A DNA stretch of 16,341 nt from Nitrospira sp. UBA5699 (GCA_002420105.1 DIHJ01000038.1:47222-63562); one strand, 5' to 3'. Positions 7,360 to 15,039 are shown, counted from the first letter of the stretch. Made by a program: numbers and translations. The notes: generated by a model not told the origin, from the letters alone.

Positions 7360-8559
7360 ATGAACGCCCTGCGTGGAAAAGGTCTGGCGATCTCGACAAT
7401 CTTCCTGTGCCTGTTCTATGTCGGCTACCGGGTGTACGACAGCCGGCTTGAAGCCGCCGCGCTGCGCGAGGCCACTCTCGAACGCGCCGTCCCGACCGCG
7501 GCCGTGACCCGCGCCACGCCGTTACCGCCGAACGAGACGCTCACGCTTCCGGGAAACATACAAGCCTGGTACGAGGCGCCCATTTACGCGCAGGTCTCCG
7601 GCTATGTGAAGATGTGGTACAAGGACTACGGCGCCCAGGTTAAGAAAGGCGATGTGCTTGCCGAAATCAACGCGCCGGCTCTCGATGCGCAGTATGCGCA
7701 GGCCAAGGCCGATCTGGAATCCGAGCGCGCCAAGAACGCGCTGGCCGAGCTGACGGCCAGACGGTACCTGGCGATGCGCAAGAACCATGCGGTCTCGGAG
7801 CAGGCGATTTCGGTCCAGGTGGCTGAGGCGAAGGCCCAGGCGGCCAAGGTCAAGGCGGCGGAGCAGAACGTCAGGAACTTCGAGGCGATGATTCGGTTTA
7901 AAACCATCGTGGCGCCCTACGATGGTGTGGTCACGGTCCGTAACATCAATGTCGGCGACTATGTGAATAAGGAGGGCACGATCAGCGCCCCCGGCGCGAT
8001 CAGCAACCTCTTTACGGTGGCCGACGTCAGCATGATGCGCCTGTTTATCAACGTGCCGGAGTCGTTCGGGTCCTTCCTCCAGCCCGGCTTGACGGCCGAC
8101 GTGACGGTGCCCCAGTTGCCCGATCGCCGCTTCACCGCCAAGTTCCTGACCGTGGCCCGCGGGTTCGACGTGAGCACCCGTACGGCGGTGACCGAGTTCA
8201 CGATCGACAACGAGGATCGAGCCCTTTGGCCCGGCTCCTATGCCTCCGTTCGTCTCACGGCATCGGTTGAGAAGAACGTCCTCACGATCCCGTCGAGTGC
8301 CATGGTGTTCCAGGAGCACGGTGCGCAAGTGGCCGTGGTGACGGAGGACGACCGCGTGCATTTTAAGCCGATTGTCGTGAGTAAAGTTCTCGACTCGACG
8401 GTCGAGGTAAAGGAGGGGATTACCGCAAACGACCGCATCATCAACAATCCCAGCGCCGCCTTGCTCGAAGGTGACAAGGTGCGCGTCGTGACGCCGGCTC
8501 CCGGCTACGCCTCCGTCGCCGAACGCGCGCCGGCGTCACCGGACCCATCGACACGATGA
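7360..8559 (+). CDS. RND efflux membrane fusion protein (periplasmic adaptor, HlyD/AcrA family)
   Basis: This 399-residue adaptor is anchored by an N-terminal membrane segment (about 8-25) without a lipobox. The order of domains is typical: first half of the lipoyl domain (about 79-107, QVSGYVKMWYKDYGAQVKKG), a long helical hairpin (about 108-180, Ala/Lys/Glu rich), second lipoyl half from K181 (TIVAPYDGVVTVRNINVGDY), then a beta-barrel and membrane-proximal domain (VLTIPSSAMVF). It bridges the pump encoded just upstream and the outer-membrane channel encoded downstream. ATG 7360 follows the pump's stop by one base, and GGGAGCGGG inside the pump's last codons can act as ribosome-binding site. 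Confidence 0.93.
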   Translation: MNALRGKGLAISTIFLCLFYVGYRVYDSRLEAAALREATLERAVPTAAVTRATPLPPNETLTLPGNIQAWYEAPIYAQVSGYVKMWYKDYGAQVKKGDVLAEINAPALDAQYAQAKADLESERAKNALAELTARRYLAMRKNHAVSEQAISVQVAEAKAQAAKVKAAEQNVRNFEAMIRFKTIVAPYDGVVTVRNINVGDYVNKEGTISAPGAISNLFTVADVSMMRLFINVPESFGSFLQPGLTADVTVPQLPDRRFTAKFLTVARGFDVSTRTAVTEFTIDNEDRALWPGSYASVRLTASVEKNVLTIPSSAMVFQEHGAQVAVVTEDDRVHFKPIVVSKVLDSTVEVKEGITANDRIINNPSAALLEGDKVRVVTPAPGYASVAERAPASPDPSTR

Positions 8560-8587
8560 GAGCGGCTCATGCAAAGTGGGTAGCCGG

Positions 8588-10192
8588 ATGAGAATCGGGA
8601 GGGGAACTCCGCGTATCCTGCGCGCGCATCCGGAGTCCTGCGCCTGCGTCCTGCTGGCGCTCCATCTGGCGGCCTGCAGCGACTGGCTGCCGCACGTCGA
8701 TCTCGCCCCAGACTATCAGCCGGCTCAATTCGTCGTTCCCGCTTCGTGGCATGGCGCGAGCCCGTTCGTCGAGGCGAGACCATCGGATGGCGAGATGCGT
8801 CCGGATTGGTGGAAGCTGTTTCGCGACCCGGTTTTGGACAGGCTTGAAGAACAGGCCATGGCGGCCAACCCGGATCTCCAGGCGGCCGCCGAGCGGTTTG
8901 TACAGGCTCGCGACATGATGATGAAGGCTCGGTCGCGCCGAATGCCTCAGGTCGGATTAGGACTCGGCGCCTCGAACAACAGGCAATCGGAACAGACCCT
9001 GTTCCGGCCGCCCGACATCCCGATTCAAGAAGCGAGCGTGTCCATCGGGGGAATCGCCTCTTGGGAACCGGACTTCTGGTCGGCGCTCCGCAATGCGACG
9101 CGAGTCGAGCTGTACCGCGCCGAGGAGCGGGCCGCTGATTATGGACTCGCGCGACTCAGTCTGCAGGCGGAGATTGCCGCAAACTATTTCACTCTGCGCA
9201 GCTTCGACGCGCAGGCCGCAATCTATTCGCATTCGATCAGCCTGTACAAACAGTCACTCGACATCGTCAAGACTCAATTCGCCGGCGCGATCGCGTCGGC
9301 CCTCGACGTCGCCCGCGTCGAATCACTCCTGTTCAGCACCGAGACCAAGTTGGCTCAGGTTCAAGGTCAACGCGAAGTGACGGAACAATCGATCGCCGTC
9401 CTCGTGAACATGGCGCCGGCCAGCTTCACCGTCAAACCGGTCGATGAACTGCGAGTCGCAAACTTTACGATTCCCCAAACCATCCCGTCCACTCTGTTGG
9501 AGCGACGACCTGACATTGCCGGCATGGAACGCCGGATGGCCCAGGCGAACCGCGAGATCGGCATCGCCCGCGCCGCCTTTTACCCGAATGTCTCGTTTCG
9601 AGCCGGCGGCGGGTTCGAAGATGACGGATTCAACCCGACCAAGCTCGCCAATAGCTTCTGGTCCTACGGCTCCGTCGTTGCGCTGCCGCTCTTCCAGGGA
9701 GGGTATCGCCGCGCTCAACTGCAACAGGCCTGGTCGGCCTATCGGGAGACGGAAGACCGGTACCGATCGACGGTGCTCAACGCCTTTCGCGAGGTCGAGA
9801 ATAATCTGAGTCTGACCAATCGGCTCACCGTTGCAGCGGAACGGCAAGACGCCGCCGTCGGGGCCACGCTCAAGACGCAAAACCTCACCACGGAGCTGTA
9901 CCAGGGCGGGTTGGCTTCCAGCCTGGAACTCATCTATGCGCAGGTTGCCACGCTTCAGGCACGCATCGATTCCGTACAGATCAAGACGGAACTGCTGAGA
10001 GCCTCGGTCGCGCTCATCCGCGCGCTCGGCGGGGGGTGGGACCGCGGGCAATTGCCAGCGGACGACCAGATCCAGCCCTTCGGGACATTCCAATACGTCA
10101 ATCTCGACAAACCGCCGCCTGCCGGGGGAATCGACGTCAACGCAGGCAATAACCGGGTGAACAATGATCTGACCAGGCCCGCCGTTCCCTGA
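8588..10192 (+). CDS. Efflux outer-membrane channel lipoprotein (NodT/TolC-type OMF)
   Basis: This 534-residue protein is the third member of the triad. With the start at ATG 8588 it has a short basic N-terminus, a hydrophobic stretch and the lipobox LAAC (Cys30), so it should be a lipid-anchored outer-membrane factor. An alternative GTG at 8576 adds only four residues. Two OEP repeats follow: PDWWKLFRDPVLDRLEEQA and the NPDLQAAAERFVQARD helix, then the ERRPDIAGMERRMAQANREI segment diagnostic of the NodT group, and SLELIYAQVATLQARIDS near the end. A Pro/Gly/Asn-rich tail of about 50 residues closes it. It lies 28 bases behind the adaptor gene in the same operon. No clear terminator follows. 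Confidence 0.92.
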   Translation: MRIGRGTPRILRAHPESCACVLLALHLAACSDWLPHVDLAPDYQPAQFVVPASWHGASPFVEARPSDGEMRPDWWKLFRDPVLDRLEEQAMAANPDLQAAAERFVQARDMMMKARSRRMPQVGLGLGASNNRQSEQTLFRPPDIPIQEASVSIGGIASWEPDFWSALRNATRVELYRAEERAADYGLARLSLQAEIAANYFTLRSFDAQAAIYSHSISLYKQSLDIVKTQFAGAIASALDVARVESLLFSTETKLAQVQGQREVTEQSIAVLVNMAPASFTVKPVDELRVANFTIPQTIPSTLLERRPDIAGMERRMAQANREIGIARAAFYPNVSFRAGGGFEDDGFNPTKLANSFWSYGSVVALPLFQGGYRRAQLQQAWSAYRETEDRYRSTVLNAFREVENNLSLTNRLTVAAERQDAAVGATLKTQNLTTELYQGGLASSLELIYAQVATLQARIDSVQIKTELLRASVALIRALGGGWDRGQLPADDQIQPFGTFQYVNLDKPPPAGGIDVNAGNNRVNNDLTRPAVP

Positions 10193-10327
10193 CCGTCGTC
10201 GCGCCCCGACCCGGAGAGCTCGTACGCCGGAAGGAATGATCGAAGGAACGAGGAGATGGCCAGACTCTGGAATTCAGCGGATTCCTGCTCCGTTCTTTGT
10301 CTTCTACCGGCAGCGACCGTCAATTAT

Positions 10328-10476
10328 CTTTACAGTGTCAAAGCCGCATGGCCTGGAGCTATGACATGATCAATCTATAAATATTTCCCAATAGTTATGA
10401 GACTGATCCGATGCGGTTGCCCTGCCTCAGGCCGATCAGGCCGCCTGCTGCTGTTAATAATCTTTACAAACCAAAG
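10328..10476. repeat. Pair of related CTTTACA-N-AAAG boxes
   Basis: Box 1 is CTTTACAGTGTCAAAG (10328-10343) and box 2 is CTTTACAAACCAAAG (10462-10476). They share CTTTACA and a closing CAAAG, are preceded by similar TTAT/TAAT bases, and lie 134 bases apart. Each has CTTT...AAAG inverted ends, as expected of a dimer-binding site. Relative to the start predicted from the sigma-54-like element they sit near -219 and -85, distances usual for enhancer-binding activators. The binding protein is unknown. Confidence 0.4.
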
Positions 10477-10520
10477 AAGTTGATGAATTAAAGTAACTGA
10501 AAACACAATAGGTTACATAG

Positions 10521-10536
10521 TGGATTGATTTTTGCT
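10521..10536 (+). promoter_or_regulatory. Sigma-54 (RpoN)-like -24/-12 promoter for the PEP-CTERM gene
   Basis: TGG (10521-10523) and TTGCT (10532-10536) have exactly ten bases between the invariant GG and GC, the obligatory sigma-54 spacing. The CAC part of the -24 consensus is not conserved (ATT instead). Transcription would start near 10547, giving a leader of about 36 bases. Published work on floc-forming bacteria ties PEP-CTERM genes to RpoN and the PrsK/PrsR regulators, which agrees with this placement. Confidence 0.5.
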
Positions 10537-10582
10537 TTAAGAAGGCTGCATTCGTTCCGATTCTCATTCGTACCCAGTATTG

Positions 10583-11230
10583 ATGATGTACATGAAAGCA
10601 ACAGGTCTGATTCGATCCGGTCTTCTTTCGCTGCTGGTTGCCGGCTCGGCCTCGTTGGCCTTCGGTTCGGCGGCTTTTGCTCTCAGCGTCGATTTCACGG
10701 ATGGATCCTGGGATGCGGCTCACGGGACCACCTCGTACGCAGTGCATCCGAGCGGCGTCGATCTCTCCGCGACCGGCGGGCTGATCACCGTCAATTACGT
10801 GGGCGGGCCGAGCGGCGACGATTCGGGCAATGACGGCCTGGGCATCGGCGACGATGAAATCACCCAGGGCGGCAGGGAGCAGCTGACCGTGGCCTTCGCA
10901 TCCGCGGTGACGCTCGAGCGCGTCTACATTACCGACCTCTTCCAGAACGAAGGGGGCACGGGCCTGCACGAGCGTGGCGAGTACAGCCTGAACGGAGGCG
11001 CGTTTACTTCATTCGTGTCCGTCGGAGGGGTGAACGGCGCCCTGACCCTCAATATCTTCCAGCCCGGTGTGACGACGATCGCCTTTCGGTCGGTGACCGA
11101 CAGCTGGTCCGATTTTTCCGTCAAGAAATTGACCTACGCGACGCCCGAGCCGTCTCCGCTTCTGTTCCTCGGCGCAAGCCTCATCCTGTTCTGGACATTG
11201 TTCAGACGGCAGCGCGTTTCCTCGCACTGA
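10583..11230 (+). CDS. Exported protein with PEP-CTERM sorting signal
   Basis: The product is about 215 residues. The N-terminus is a signal peptide (LIRSGLLSLLVAGSASLAFG, cleavage probably after SAAFA). The body is acidic, Gly-rich and beta-like, with no Cys (DFTDGSWDAAHGTTSYAV, GDDSGNDGLGIGDDEITQGG, LERVYITDLFQN); it resembles PEP-CTERM proteins with unnamed lectin-like or adhesive folds, but I do not recognise a named domain. The C-terminus is the tripartite PEP-CTERM signal: TPEPSPLLF, a hydrophobic helix (LGASLILFWTLF) and RRQR. Exosortase (XrtA type) should cleave there and pass the protein to the cell surface, often with exopolysaccharide; no exosortase gene is in the window. In-frame starts at 10583, 10586 and 10592 are all possible, and none has a good ribosome-binding site. 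Confidence 0.85.
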   Translation: MMYMKATGLIRSGLLSLLVAGSASLAFGSAAFALSVDFTDGSWDAAHGTTSYAVHPSGVDLSATGGLITVNYVGGPSGDDSGNDGLGIGDDEITQGGREQLTVAFASAVTLERVYITDLFQNEGGTGLHERGEYSLNGGAFTSFVSVGGVNGALTLNIFQPGVTTIAFRSVTDSWSDFSVKKLTYATPEPSPLLFLGASLILFWTLFRRQRVSSH

Positions 11231-11245
11231 CCCGCATCAGCATGC

Positions 11246-11296
11246 CGCAGAGGCGATGGTCGGGGTTGCCCGGTCATCGCTTCTGCGTTGTTATTC
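11246..11296 (+). terminator. Strong hairpin terminator after the PEP-CTERM gene, overlapping the OPT gene 3' end
   Basis: Bases 11246-11264 pair with 11269-11287 over 19 bp with only G-T wobbles (three) and a GTTG loop. On the plus strand TTGTTATT follows directly, which suits intrinsic termination of the PEP-CTERM transcript 16 bases after its stop. On the minus strand no T-run follows. The 3' arm contains the last codons and the TGA (11276-11274) of the convergent OPT gene. Confidence 0.8.
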
Positions 11297-13241
11297 CTCT
11301 CGCGATCCGATAAAGAGCCGATCCCACCGCCCCCACGACCACGAGACCGGGCCAGCCGCCGAACGGAGGCTGGTCGAAGAGGGTGAAGGGATCGGGACTG
11401 AGGTTCGGCCAGAGCGCGGCCAGCGCGATCGGGGTTGCCAGCAGGATGCCCATCAGCGCTTCGCCGGTAATCAACCCGGCTGAAAAGAGCAGCCCAGGCC
11501 GCGACGGTTCCTCACCTTTCCCCGCGGCTCTCCCGACCAGGGCCGAGATCATGCCGCCCAGACAAATGGCCGCGGAGAGTTTCAGCGGCAGGTAGATGCC
11601 GAGGGCCACGGCAAGGACCGGCAGGCGGAAGTCGCTTCCGCGCCCTTCGAGCCGCCGGTCCATCAGAATGACGCCGATTCCGATGGCCGCCCCCAGTCCG
11701 ACGAGGTGCCACGGCAGTCCTGCGCCGAACACGCTTCGCGTGAGACTGGCCATCAGCGTGGCCTGCGGCGCGCTCAGGGGATGGGGATGGCCGGCCGTCG
11801 GCTCTCCGATCCCGTACTTGGCCTGGAGCAGCGACAGGACCGGAACGAGCACCAACGCGCCGGTCAGCACGCCGACGACCTGCATCACTTGCTGCTTCCA
11901 CGGGGTCGCCCCGACCAGATGGCCGGTTTTCAGATCTTGTAAGTTGTCTCCGCCCATGGCCGCGGCGCAACAGACGACCGCTCCGATCACCAGGGCCGCC
12001 GCCGGCCCGGCCGGATGTCCGGATCCCATGAACAGCACCAGCAACAGGGCGGCGCACATGATCGTGGCGATGGTCACGCCGGACACGGGGTTGCTCGAAC
12101 TCCCGACCAGGCCGGCCATGTAGGCTGCGACCGAGGAGAAGAGAAAGGCCGCGAGCGCCATCACGATCGTCATGAGGAGGCCGATCAGAGGACTGCCCAC
12201 GACCGAGGTATAGATCCAGGCCATCGGCATCAGCGACAGGACAAACGGCACGACGATCCAACCGAGCGACGCATCCTGCTCCGTTCTGGCCATGACCGGC
12301 CCGGTCCGTGGCGATTCTGCCGCGCGGTAACTCTCCCGTAACGTCTGCAGGCTCCTCCACACCGGCTCGCGCAACTTCGTCAGCGTCCAGAGTCCTCCGG
12401 TCAGCATCGCGCCGATGCCGACGTAGCGGATTTTCCCGCTCCAGATCGTCATCGCCGCCGCCAGTCCGGTCAGATCGGGCGGCAGACCGTTCAGGAGCCC
12501 GTAGGCCGGCATCAGGATCAGCCATCCCAGCACGCCGCCGAGAAAGACGACCACCGCCGTGTGAAGCCCGATGATGAAGCCGACGGCGAGCAGCGCGGGC
12601 GACAGATTGAGGCCCGCGTAGAGCAGGGACCGTCCGACCTGCGTCGCCCCTTCCAGCGATTCCGCCCATAAGCGCAGGCCGCTCTCGCCGAACTTCACCG
12701 CTCCGCCGAGGAGAGCGGCCGACAAGAGCGTCCGGAAATCGCCCGTCGAGGCGGCGTGGCCCGTTTCGCGCCGGTCGGCCACGGCGACCTTCAAGACTTC
12801 CGCGGTCGCCACGCCTTCGGGGAACCGCAAGCGGGCGGTGACGATGAGCGCCCGCCGCAACGGGATGGTAAACAACACGCCGAGGAGACCGCCGACCGTG
12901 GCGATCAAGACGGTTTGCCAGTAGTCGAAGGCCGACCAGTAGCCGACCAGGAGCAGCGCCGGGATCGTGAAGATCACGCCGGCGGCCAGCGCCTCGCCCG
13001 ACGAAGCCGCGGTCTGGACGATGTTGTTCTCGAGGATATTGGACCGCTTGAAGAGACGAAGAATGGCCATGGAGGCGACCGCGGCGGGGATCGATGCGGA
13101 GACGGTCATGCCGGCGAACAGGCCCAGATAGGCATTGGCCGCGGCCAGAACCGCCGCGAGGAGTACGGACAGCAGGACCGCCTTGACGGTGATTTCAGGG
13201 AGCGTGACGGTGGCGGGGACGACGGGCTGGTCGTCCTTCAT
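11274..13241 (-). CDS. OPT family (oligopeptide/siderophore-type) transporter
   Basis: This 655-residue, very hydrophobic protein has about 14-16 predicted membrane segments. Its start region LPEITVKAVLLSVLLAA and AANAYLGLFAGMTVSASIPA are characteristic of prokaryotic OPT transporters. So are SNILENNIVQTAASSGEALA, the central SSSNPVSGVTIATI, GDNLQDLKTGHLVGATPWKQ, and the final LITGEALMGILLATPIAL. OPT proteins import oligopeptides or metal chelates by proton symport through the inner membrane; substrate here is not predictable. ATG 13241 is taken as the start because the 35 in-frame residues upstream overlap the promoter and look non-coding, although no clear ribosome-binding site precedes it. 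It stands alone; the gene remnant upstream is not part of its function. Confidence 0.9.
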   Translation of the reverse strand: MKDDQPVVPATVTLPEITVKAVLLSVLLAAVLAAANAYLGLFAGMTVSASIPAAVASMAILRLFKRSNILENNIVQTAASSGEALAAGVIFTIPALLLVGYWSAFDYWQTVLIATVGGLLGVLFTIPLRRALIVTARLRFPEGVATAEVLKVAVADRRETGHAASTGDFRTLLSAALLGGAVKFGESGLRLWAESLEGATQVGRSLLYAGLNLSPALLAVGFIIGLHTAVVVFLGGVLGWLILMPAYGLLNGLPPDLTGLAAAMTIWSGKIRYVGIGAMLTGGLWTLTKLREPVWRSLQTLRESYRAAESPRTGPVMARTEQDASLGWIVVPFVLSLMPMAWIYTSVVGSPLIGLLMTIVMALAAFLFSSVAAYMAGLVGSSSNPVSGVTIATIMCAALLLVLFMGSGHPAGPAAALVIGAVVCCAAAMGGDNLQDLKTGHLVGATPWKQQVMQVVGVLTGALVLVPVLSLLQAKYGIGEPTAGHPHPLSAPQATLMASLTRSVFGAGLPWHLVGLGAAIGIGVILMDRRLEGRGSDFRLPVLAVALGIYLPLKLSAAICLGGMISALVGRAAGKGEEPSRPGLLFSAGLITGEALMGILLATPIALAALWPNLSPDPFTLFDQPPFGGWPGLVVVGAVGSALYRIARGITTQKR

Positions 13242-13325
13242 GGGCAATGTCGCACGGAGGAGTCCGCGACCATAGGCAAGGCACGTGCCGGTGGAACGCT
13301 GCCTGTCGACCGATGAAACGGCCTC

Positions 13326-13353
13326 ATCATAACGCAGCGCGTGCAAAATGCAA
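13326..13353 (-). promoter_or_regulatory. Sigma-70 promoter of the OPT gene
   Basis: On the minus strand TTGCAT (13353-13348) and TATGAT (13331-13326) are 16 bases apart. The predicted start near 13319 leaves a leader of roughly 78 bases before ATG 13241. The promoter sits between the end of the sortase remnant and the OPT start, so the OPT gene can be transcribed without the broken locus. Confidence 0.5.
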
Positions 13354-13382
13354 CCGCGCCCGGAGGGATCGAGCCGCTCTCT

Positions 13383-13616
13383 CTAGAATCCGTCCGCCTC
13401 CGCGGTGATCACGAGCCGGAGCGGGCCTCCGGGGATCGGCGTATCAAACGGATAACAGGTGACGAGCGCCAGCGAAGGCTCGCCTTGCCCGATCGGGATG
13501 GAGGCGGTCCTCTGATCGACGACGGTGCGTTCGCGGACCAGGGGTTTGACGTCGGTGTCTCCCGCCAGAGTGCCTGCCTCCCCGGTCTTGACGAGCAGGC
13601 TGCCCCGGGTGACGTC
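13383..13616 (-). pseudogene. C-terminal remnant of a class GN sortase, probably fused to a piece of the sortase target gene
   Basis: The minus-strand frame ends at TAG 13385-13383 with SLALVTCYPFDTPIPGGPLR followed by LVITAEADGF, the signature end of class GN (proteobacterial/marine-type) sortases: the nucleophile Cys in TCYPFD and the Arg in GGPLR are present. The upstream part of a sortase, including the catalytic His and the membrane anchor, is missing, and the frame has no start codon. A TGA (13622-13620) closes this frame just upstream. The first half (DVTRGSLLVKTGEAG, then DTDV) does not look like sortase; it resembles the early mature part of the VIT/VWA target proteins encoded beside such sortases, and VVDQRTA is where sortase-like sequence resumes. 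The likely history is a deletion fusing target N-terminus to sortase C-terminus. The target-side assignment is from memory of the family and is less certain than the sortase end. Confidence 0.75.
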
Positions 13617-13791
13617 AGTTCAAACTGATCAGGTTCATGCCGGTTTCGCTGACAGTCGGATCTTCTCCGCAGGCGAGGAGCACCGGCAGCCCGCCGGCCC
13701 AGGACAGGATGGTGGAGAAGAGCGTGAAGCAGAACAGCAGTGCCGCTCGTCCGGTTGGCGGTCGTCTGGCTTCGAATCTGGTTGGTGTCAT
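13615..13791 (-). pseudogene. Signal-peptide stub, probable N-terminus of a lost sortase target; alternatively a 58-residue lipoprotein
   Basis: ATG 13791 has a good GAGAGG ribosome-binding site five bases upstream, and the frame gives 58 residues: a basic start, a hydrophobic core (AALLFCFTLFSTILSWAG), LPVLLAC and a short tail GEDPTVSETGMNLISLN before TGA 13617-13615. Leaving out one T (position 13617, the first base of that stop) continues the reading as SLN-DVTRGSLLVKTGEAG into the sortase-remnant frame. The simplest view is that stub and remnant were one frame and a single-base insertion closed it. LLAC could be a weak lipobox, so a tiny expressed lipoprotein cannot be excluded. It lies about 95 bases behind the OmpA-family gene, on the same strand. 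Confidence 0.5.
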
Positions 13792-13841
13792 GCGGTCCTC
13801 TCCCAATGGATGTGAATGGTGGCGGGGTGACGGCGGGTTGA

Positions 13842-13869
13842 CGCCTGCACGAATCATGTCGTGCAGGCG
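13842..13869 (-). terminator. Hairpin after the OmpA-family gene
   Basis: An 11-bp perfect stem (CGCCTGCACGA 13842-13852 with its complement 13859-13869, loop of six) lies 17 bases beyond the OmpA-family stop on the minus strand. No T-run follows, so it may work as a 3'-end stabiliser or Rho-assisted terminator rather than as an intrinsic one. Confidence 0.4.
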
Positions 13870-13885
13870 CAGAGCCGCGTGAACA

Positions 13886-14698
13886 TCAGCTGCCGGAGGC
13901 CGGTTCGAGGGCGAGAGGATCGCCGCTGCCCCCTTCGGAGGCGCCGGCGGAGGGGAGGAGGCTGTCGATCAACGACCCAGGCTCATTGCTCGGTTGAACG
14001 GGTTCGACGGAAGCCTGTGTCGCGTCCACTGCCGGTGTGGCGGCCACGACCGGCGCCACCATGTGGTCCTGGCCGATCGTGCGGATTTCGAGGTGTACGC
14101 GACGGTTCATGTGGCGGCAGACATCGCTGCTGTCGATGCAGAGGACGCCTTCCTTGCCGAGGCTCACGACCTTGATCTGGTGTGCCGCCACGCCGGCATT
14201 GATCAACTCGGCCTTCACGGTTTCAGCCCGCTTCATCCCGAGCTTCAGGTTGTAGCTCGCCGATCCCTGGGCGTCGGTGTAGCCCTGCACCAGCACGCCG
14301 AGGTTGCCGTCGCTTTTCAAGAGGGTCGCCTGCTCCTGAAGCAGCGTTCTGGCTTCATCGGTCAGGCCCTTGCGGCCGACTTCGAAGTAGAGGTCGGTAT
14401 GGATCGTGCCGGCACCGGACCTGGCGATCGGACTCTCCTGGCCCTTGTTCGAGGGGAATGAGACAGAAGTGGCCAGGGGCCGGCTGCTCTTGAGCATCTC
14501 GCTGACCTGCGAGCCGTCGAGCCGGTCCGGATTCGTGGCGGTGGTCTGGTCGGCCGAGGAGTAGTACCAGAAAGCGCCGATCACGACTGCCAGGCTGGCG
14601 ACCAGTCCTGAGACGACCAGCACGTCCTTGTCCTTCCTGGGCCCCGAGATGGCGGGGGCGATGTTGCCGGATGTGACCTGCGATGGACCGTTCTGCAT
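13886..14698 (-). CDS. OmpA-family protein with C-terminal peptidoglycan-binding domain (PdsO-like by context)
   Basis: The product has 270 residues: a cytoplasmic start (1-24), one membrane segment (about 25-45, VLVVSGLVASLAVVIGAFWYY), a linker, then an OmpA/Pal-like domain (about 95-206). Its key motif is GYTDAQGSASYN...KRAETV, with D142 and R157 in the positions that hold diaminopimelate. Cys187 and Cys194 flank a stretch before NRRVHLEI, probably a disulfide. A Pro/Ser/Gly-rich acidic tail of about 60 residues follows. AGGAGG (14712-14707) lies eight bases before ATG 14698. The neighbours downstream are remnants of a class GN sortase locus; such loci normally encode an OmpA-family partner called PdsO, which makes this its likely orphaned member. 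The assignment to PdsO is inference; it could be a general peptidoglycan anchor. Confidence 0.85.
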   Translation of the reverse strand: MQNGPSQVTSGNIAPAISGPRKDKDVLVVSGLVASLAVVIGAFWYYSSADQTTATNPDRLDGSQVSEMLKSSRPLATSVSFPSNKGQESPIARSGAGTIHTDLYFEVGRKGLTDEARTLLQEQATLLKSDGNLGVLVQGYTDAQGSASYNLKLGMKRAETVKAELINAGVAAHQIKVVSLGKEGVLCIDSSDVCRHMNRRVHLEIRTIGQDHMVAPVVAATPAVDATQASVEPVQPSNEPGSLIDSLLPSAGASEGGSGDPLALEPASGS

Positions 14699-14944
14699 GG
14701 TGAAATCCTCCTACGGGTAAAAGTGTGAAAGTGACAGGTTGAAAGGTTCGAAAGTTGGCCTCAGCCCGATCCTGATTCACCTCCTTTCCGGCCTGCTTGC
14801 CTGCGCGTCGACGGTCAGGTGCTTGAGCAACCGGAATGCCGGTGGGGGAATGTGACGGGATTGCCGAAGACGTGAGGGAAATTCAGGGGTTCAGAGAGAA
14901 GGTCGATCTCGAGCAGTATGCGGGGAAGCCGGGACCGGCGTGAG

Positions 14945-14964
14945 ATGCGGGGATAGCCCCGCAT
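14945..14964. other. Perfect 8-bp hairpin with tetraloop
   Basis: ATGCGGGG (14945-14952), loop ATAG, CCCCGCAT (14957-14964). It is not followed by a T-run on either strand, so it is not a standard terminator. It might be an operator or part of a structured leader. Role unknown. Confidence 0.35.
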
Positions 14965-15010
14965 GGAGGAGCGGCGGGACGGTATGAGCAGCGTTACGTC
15001 GGAGATTACC

Positions 15011-15039
15011 TTGACGGTATCAGCGAATCAGATGAGAAT
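15011..15039 (+). promoter_or_regulatory. Possible sigma-70 promoter of the 147-residue gene
   Basis: TTGACG (15011-15016) and GAGAAT (15034-15039) are 17 bases apart; the -35 is good and the -10 only fair (4 of 6). The predicted start near 15046 is about 75 bases before ATG 15121. Confidence 0.3.

Larger units (their letters stand above)
10193..10582. other. AT-rich control region upstream of the PEP-CTERM gene
   Basis: After about 120 GC-rich bases the composition drops sharply (10315-10550 is markedly AT-rich) compared with both flanks. It holds no gene. It contains two related boxes, CTTTACAGTGTCAAAG (10328-10343) and CTTTACAAACCAAAG (10462-10476), and a sigma-54-like element (10521-10536), each listed separately. 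Confidence 0.5.

Noticed and set aside
11512..12669. 385-residue minus-strand frame within the OPT gene
   Set aside because: It is the OPT gene read in another frame, rich in Arg and Gly, with no domain; the OPT frame has clear family motifs.
14724..14756. GAAAG-like units resembling a tandem repeat
   Set aside because: Units vary in length and sequence over only 33 bases, with no spacer regularity; not a CRISPR or a clear microsatellite.
14779..14787. Perfect AAAGGAGGT ribosome-binding sequence on the minus strand, about 80 bases before the OmpA-family gene
   Set aside because: No ATG, GTG or TTG lies 4-12 bases downstream in a credible frame; the frame from GTG 14780 overlaps the OmpA gene and is a shadow. 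It may be a chance match or standby site.
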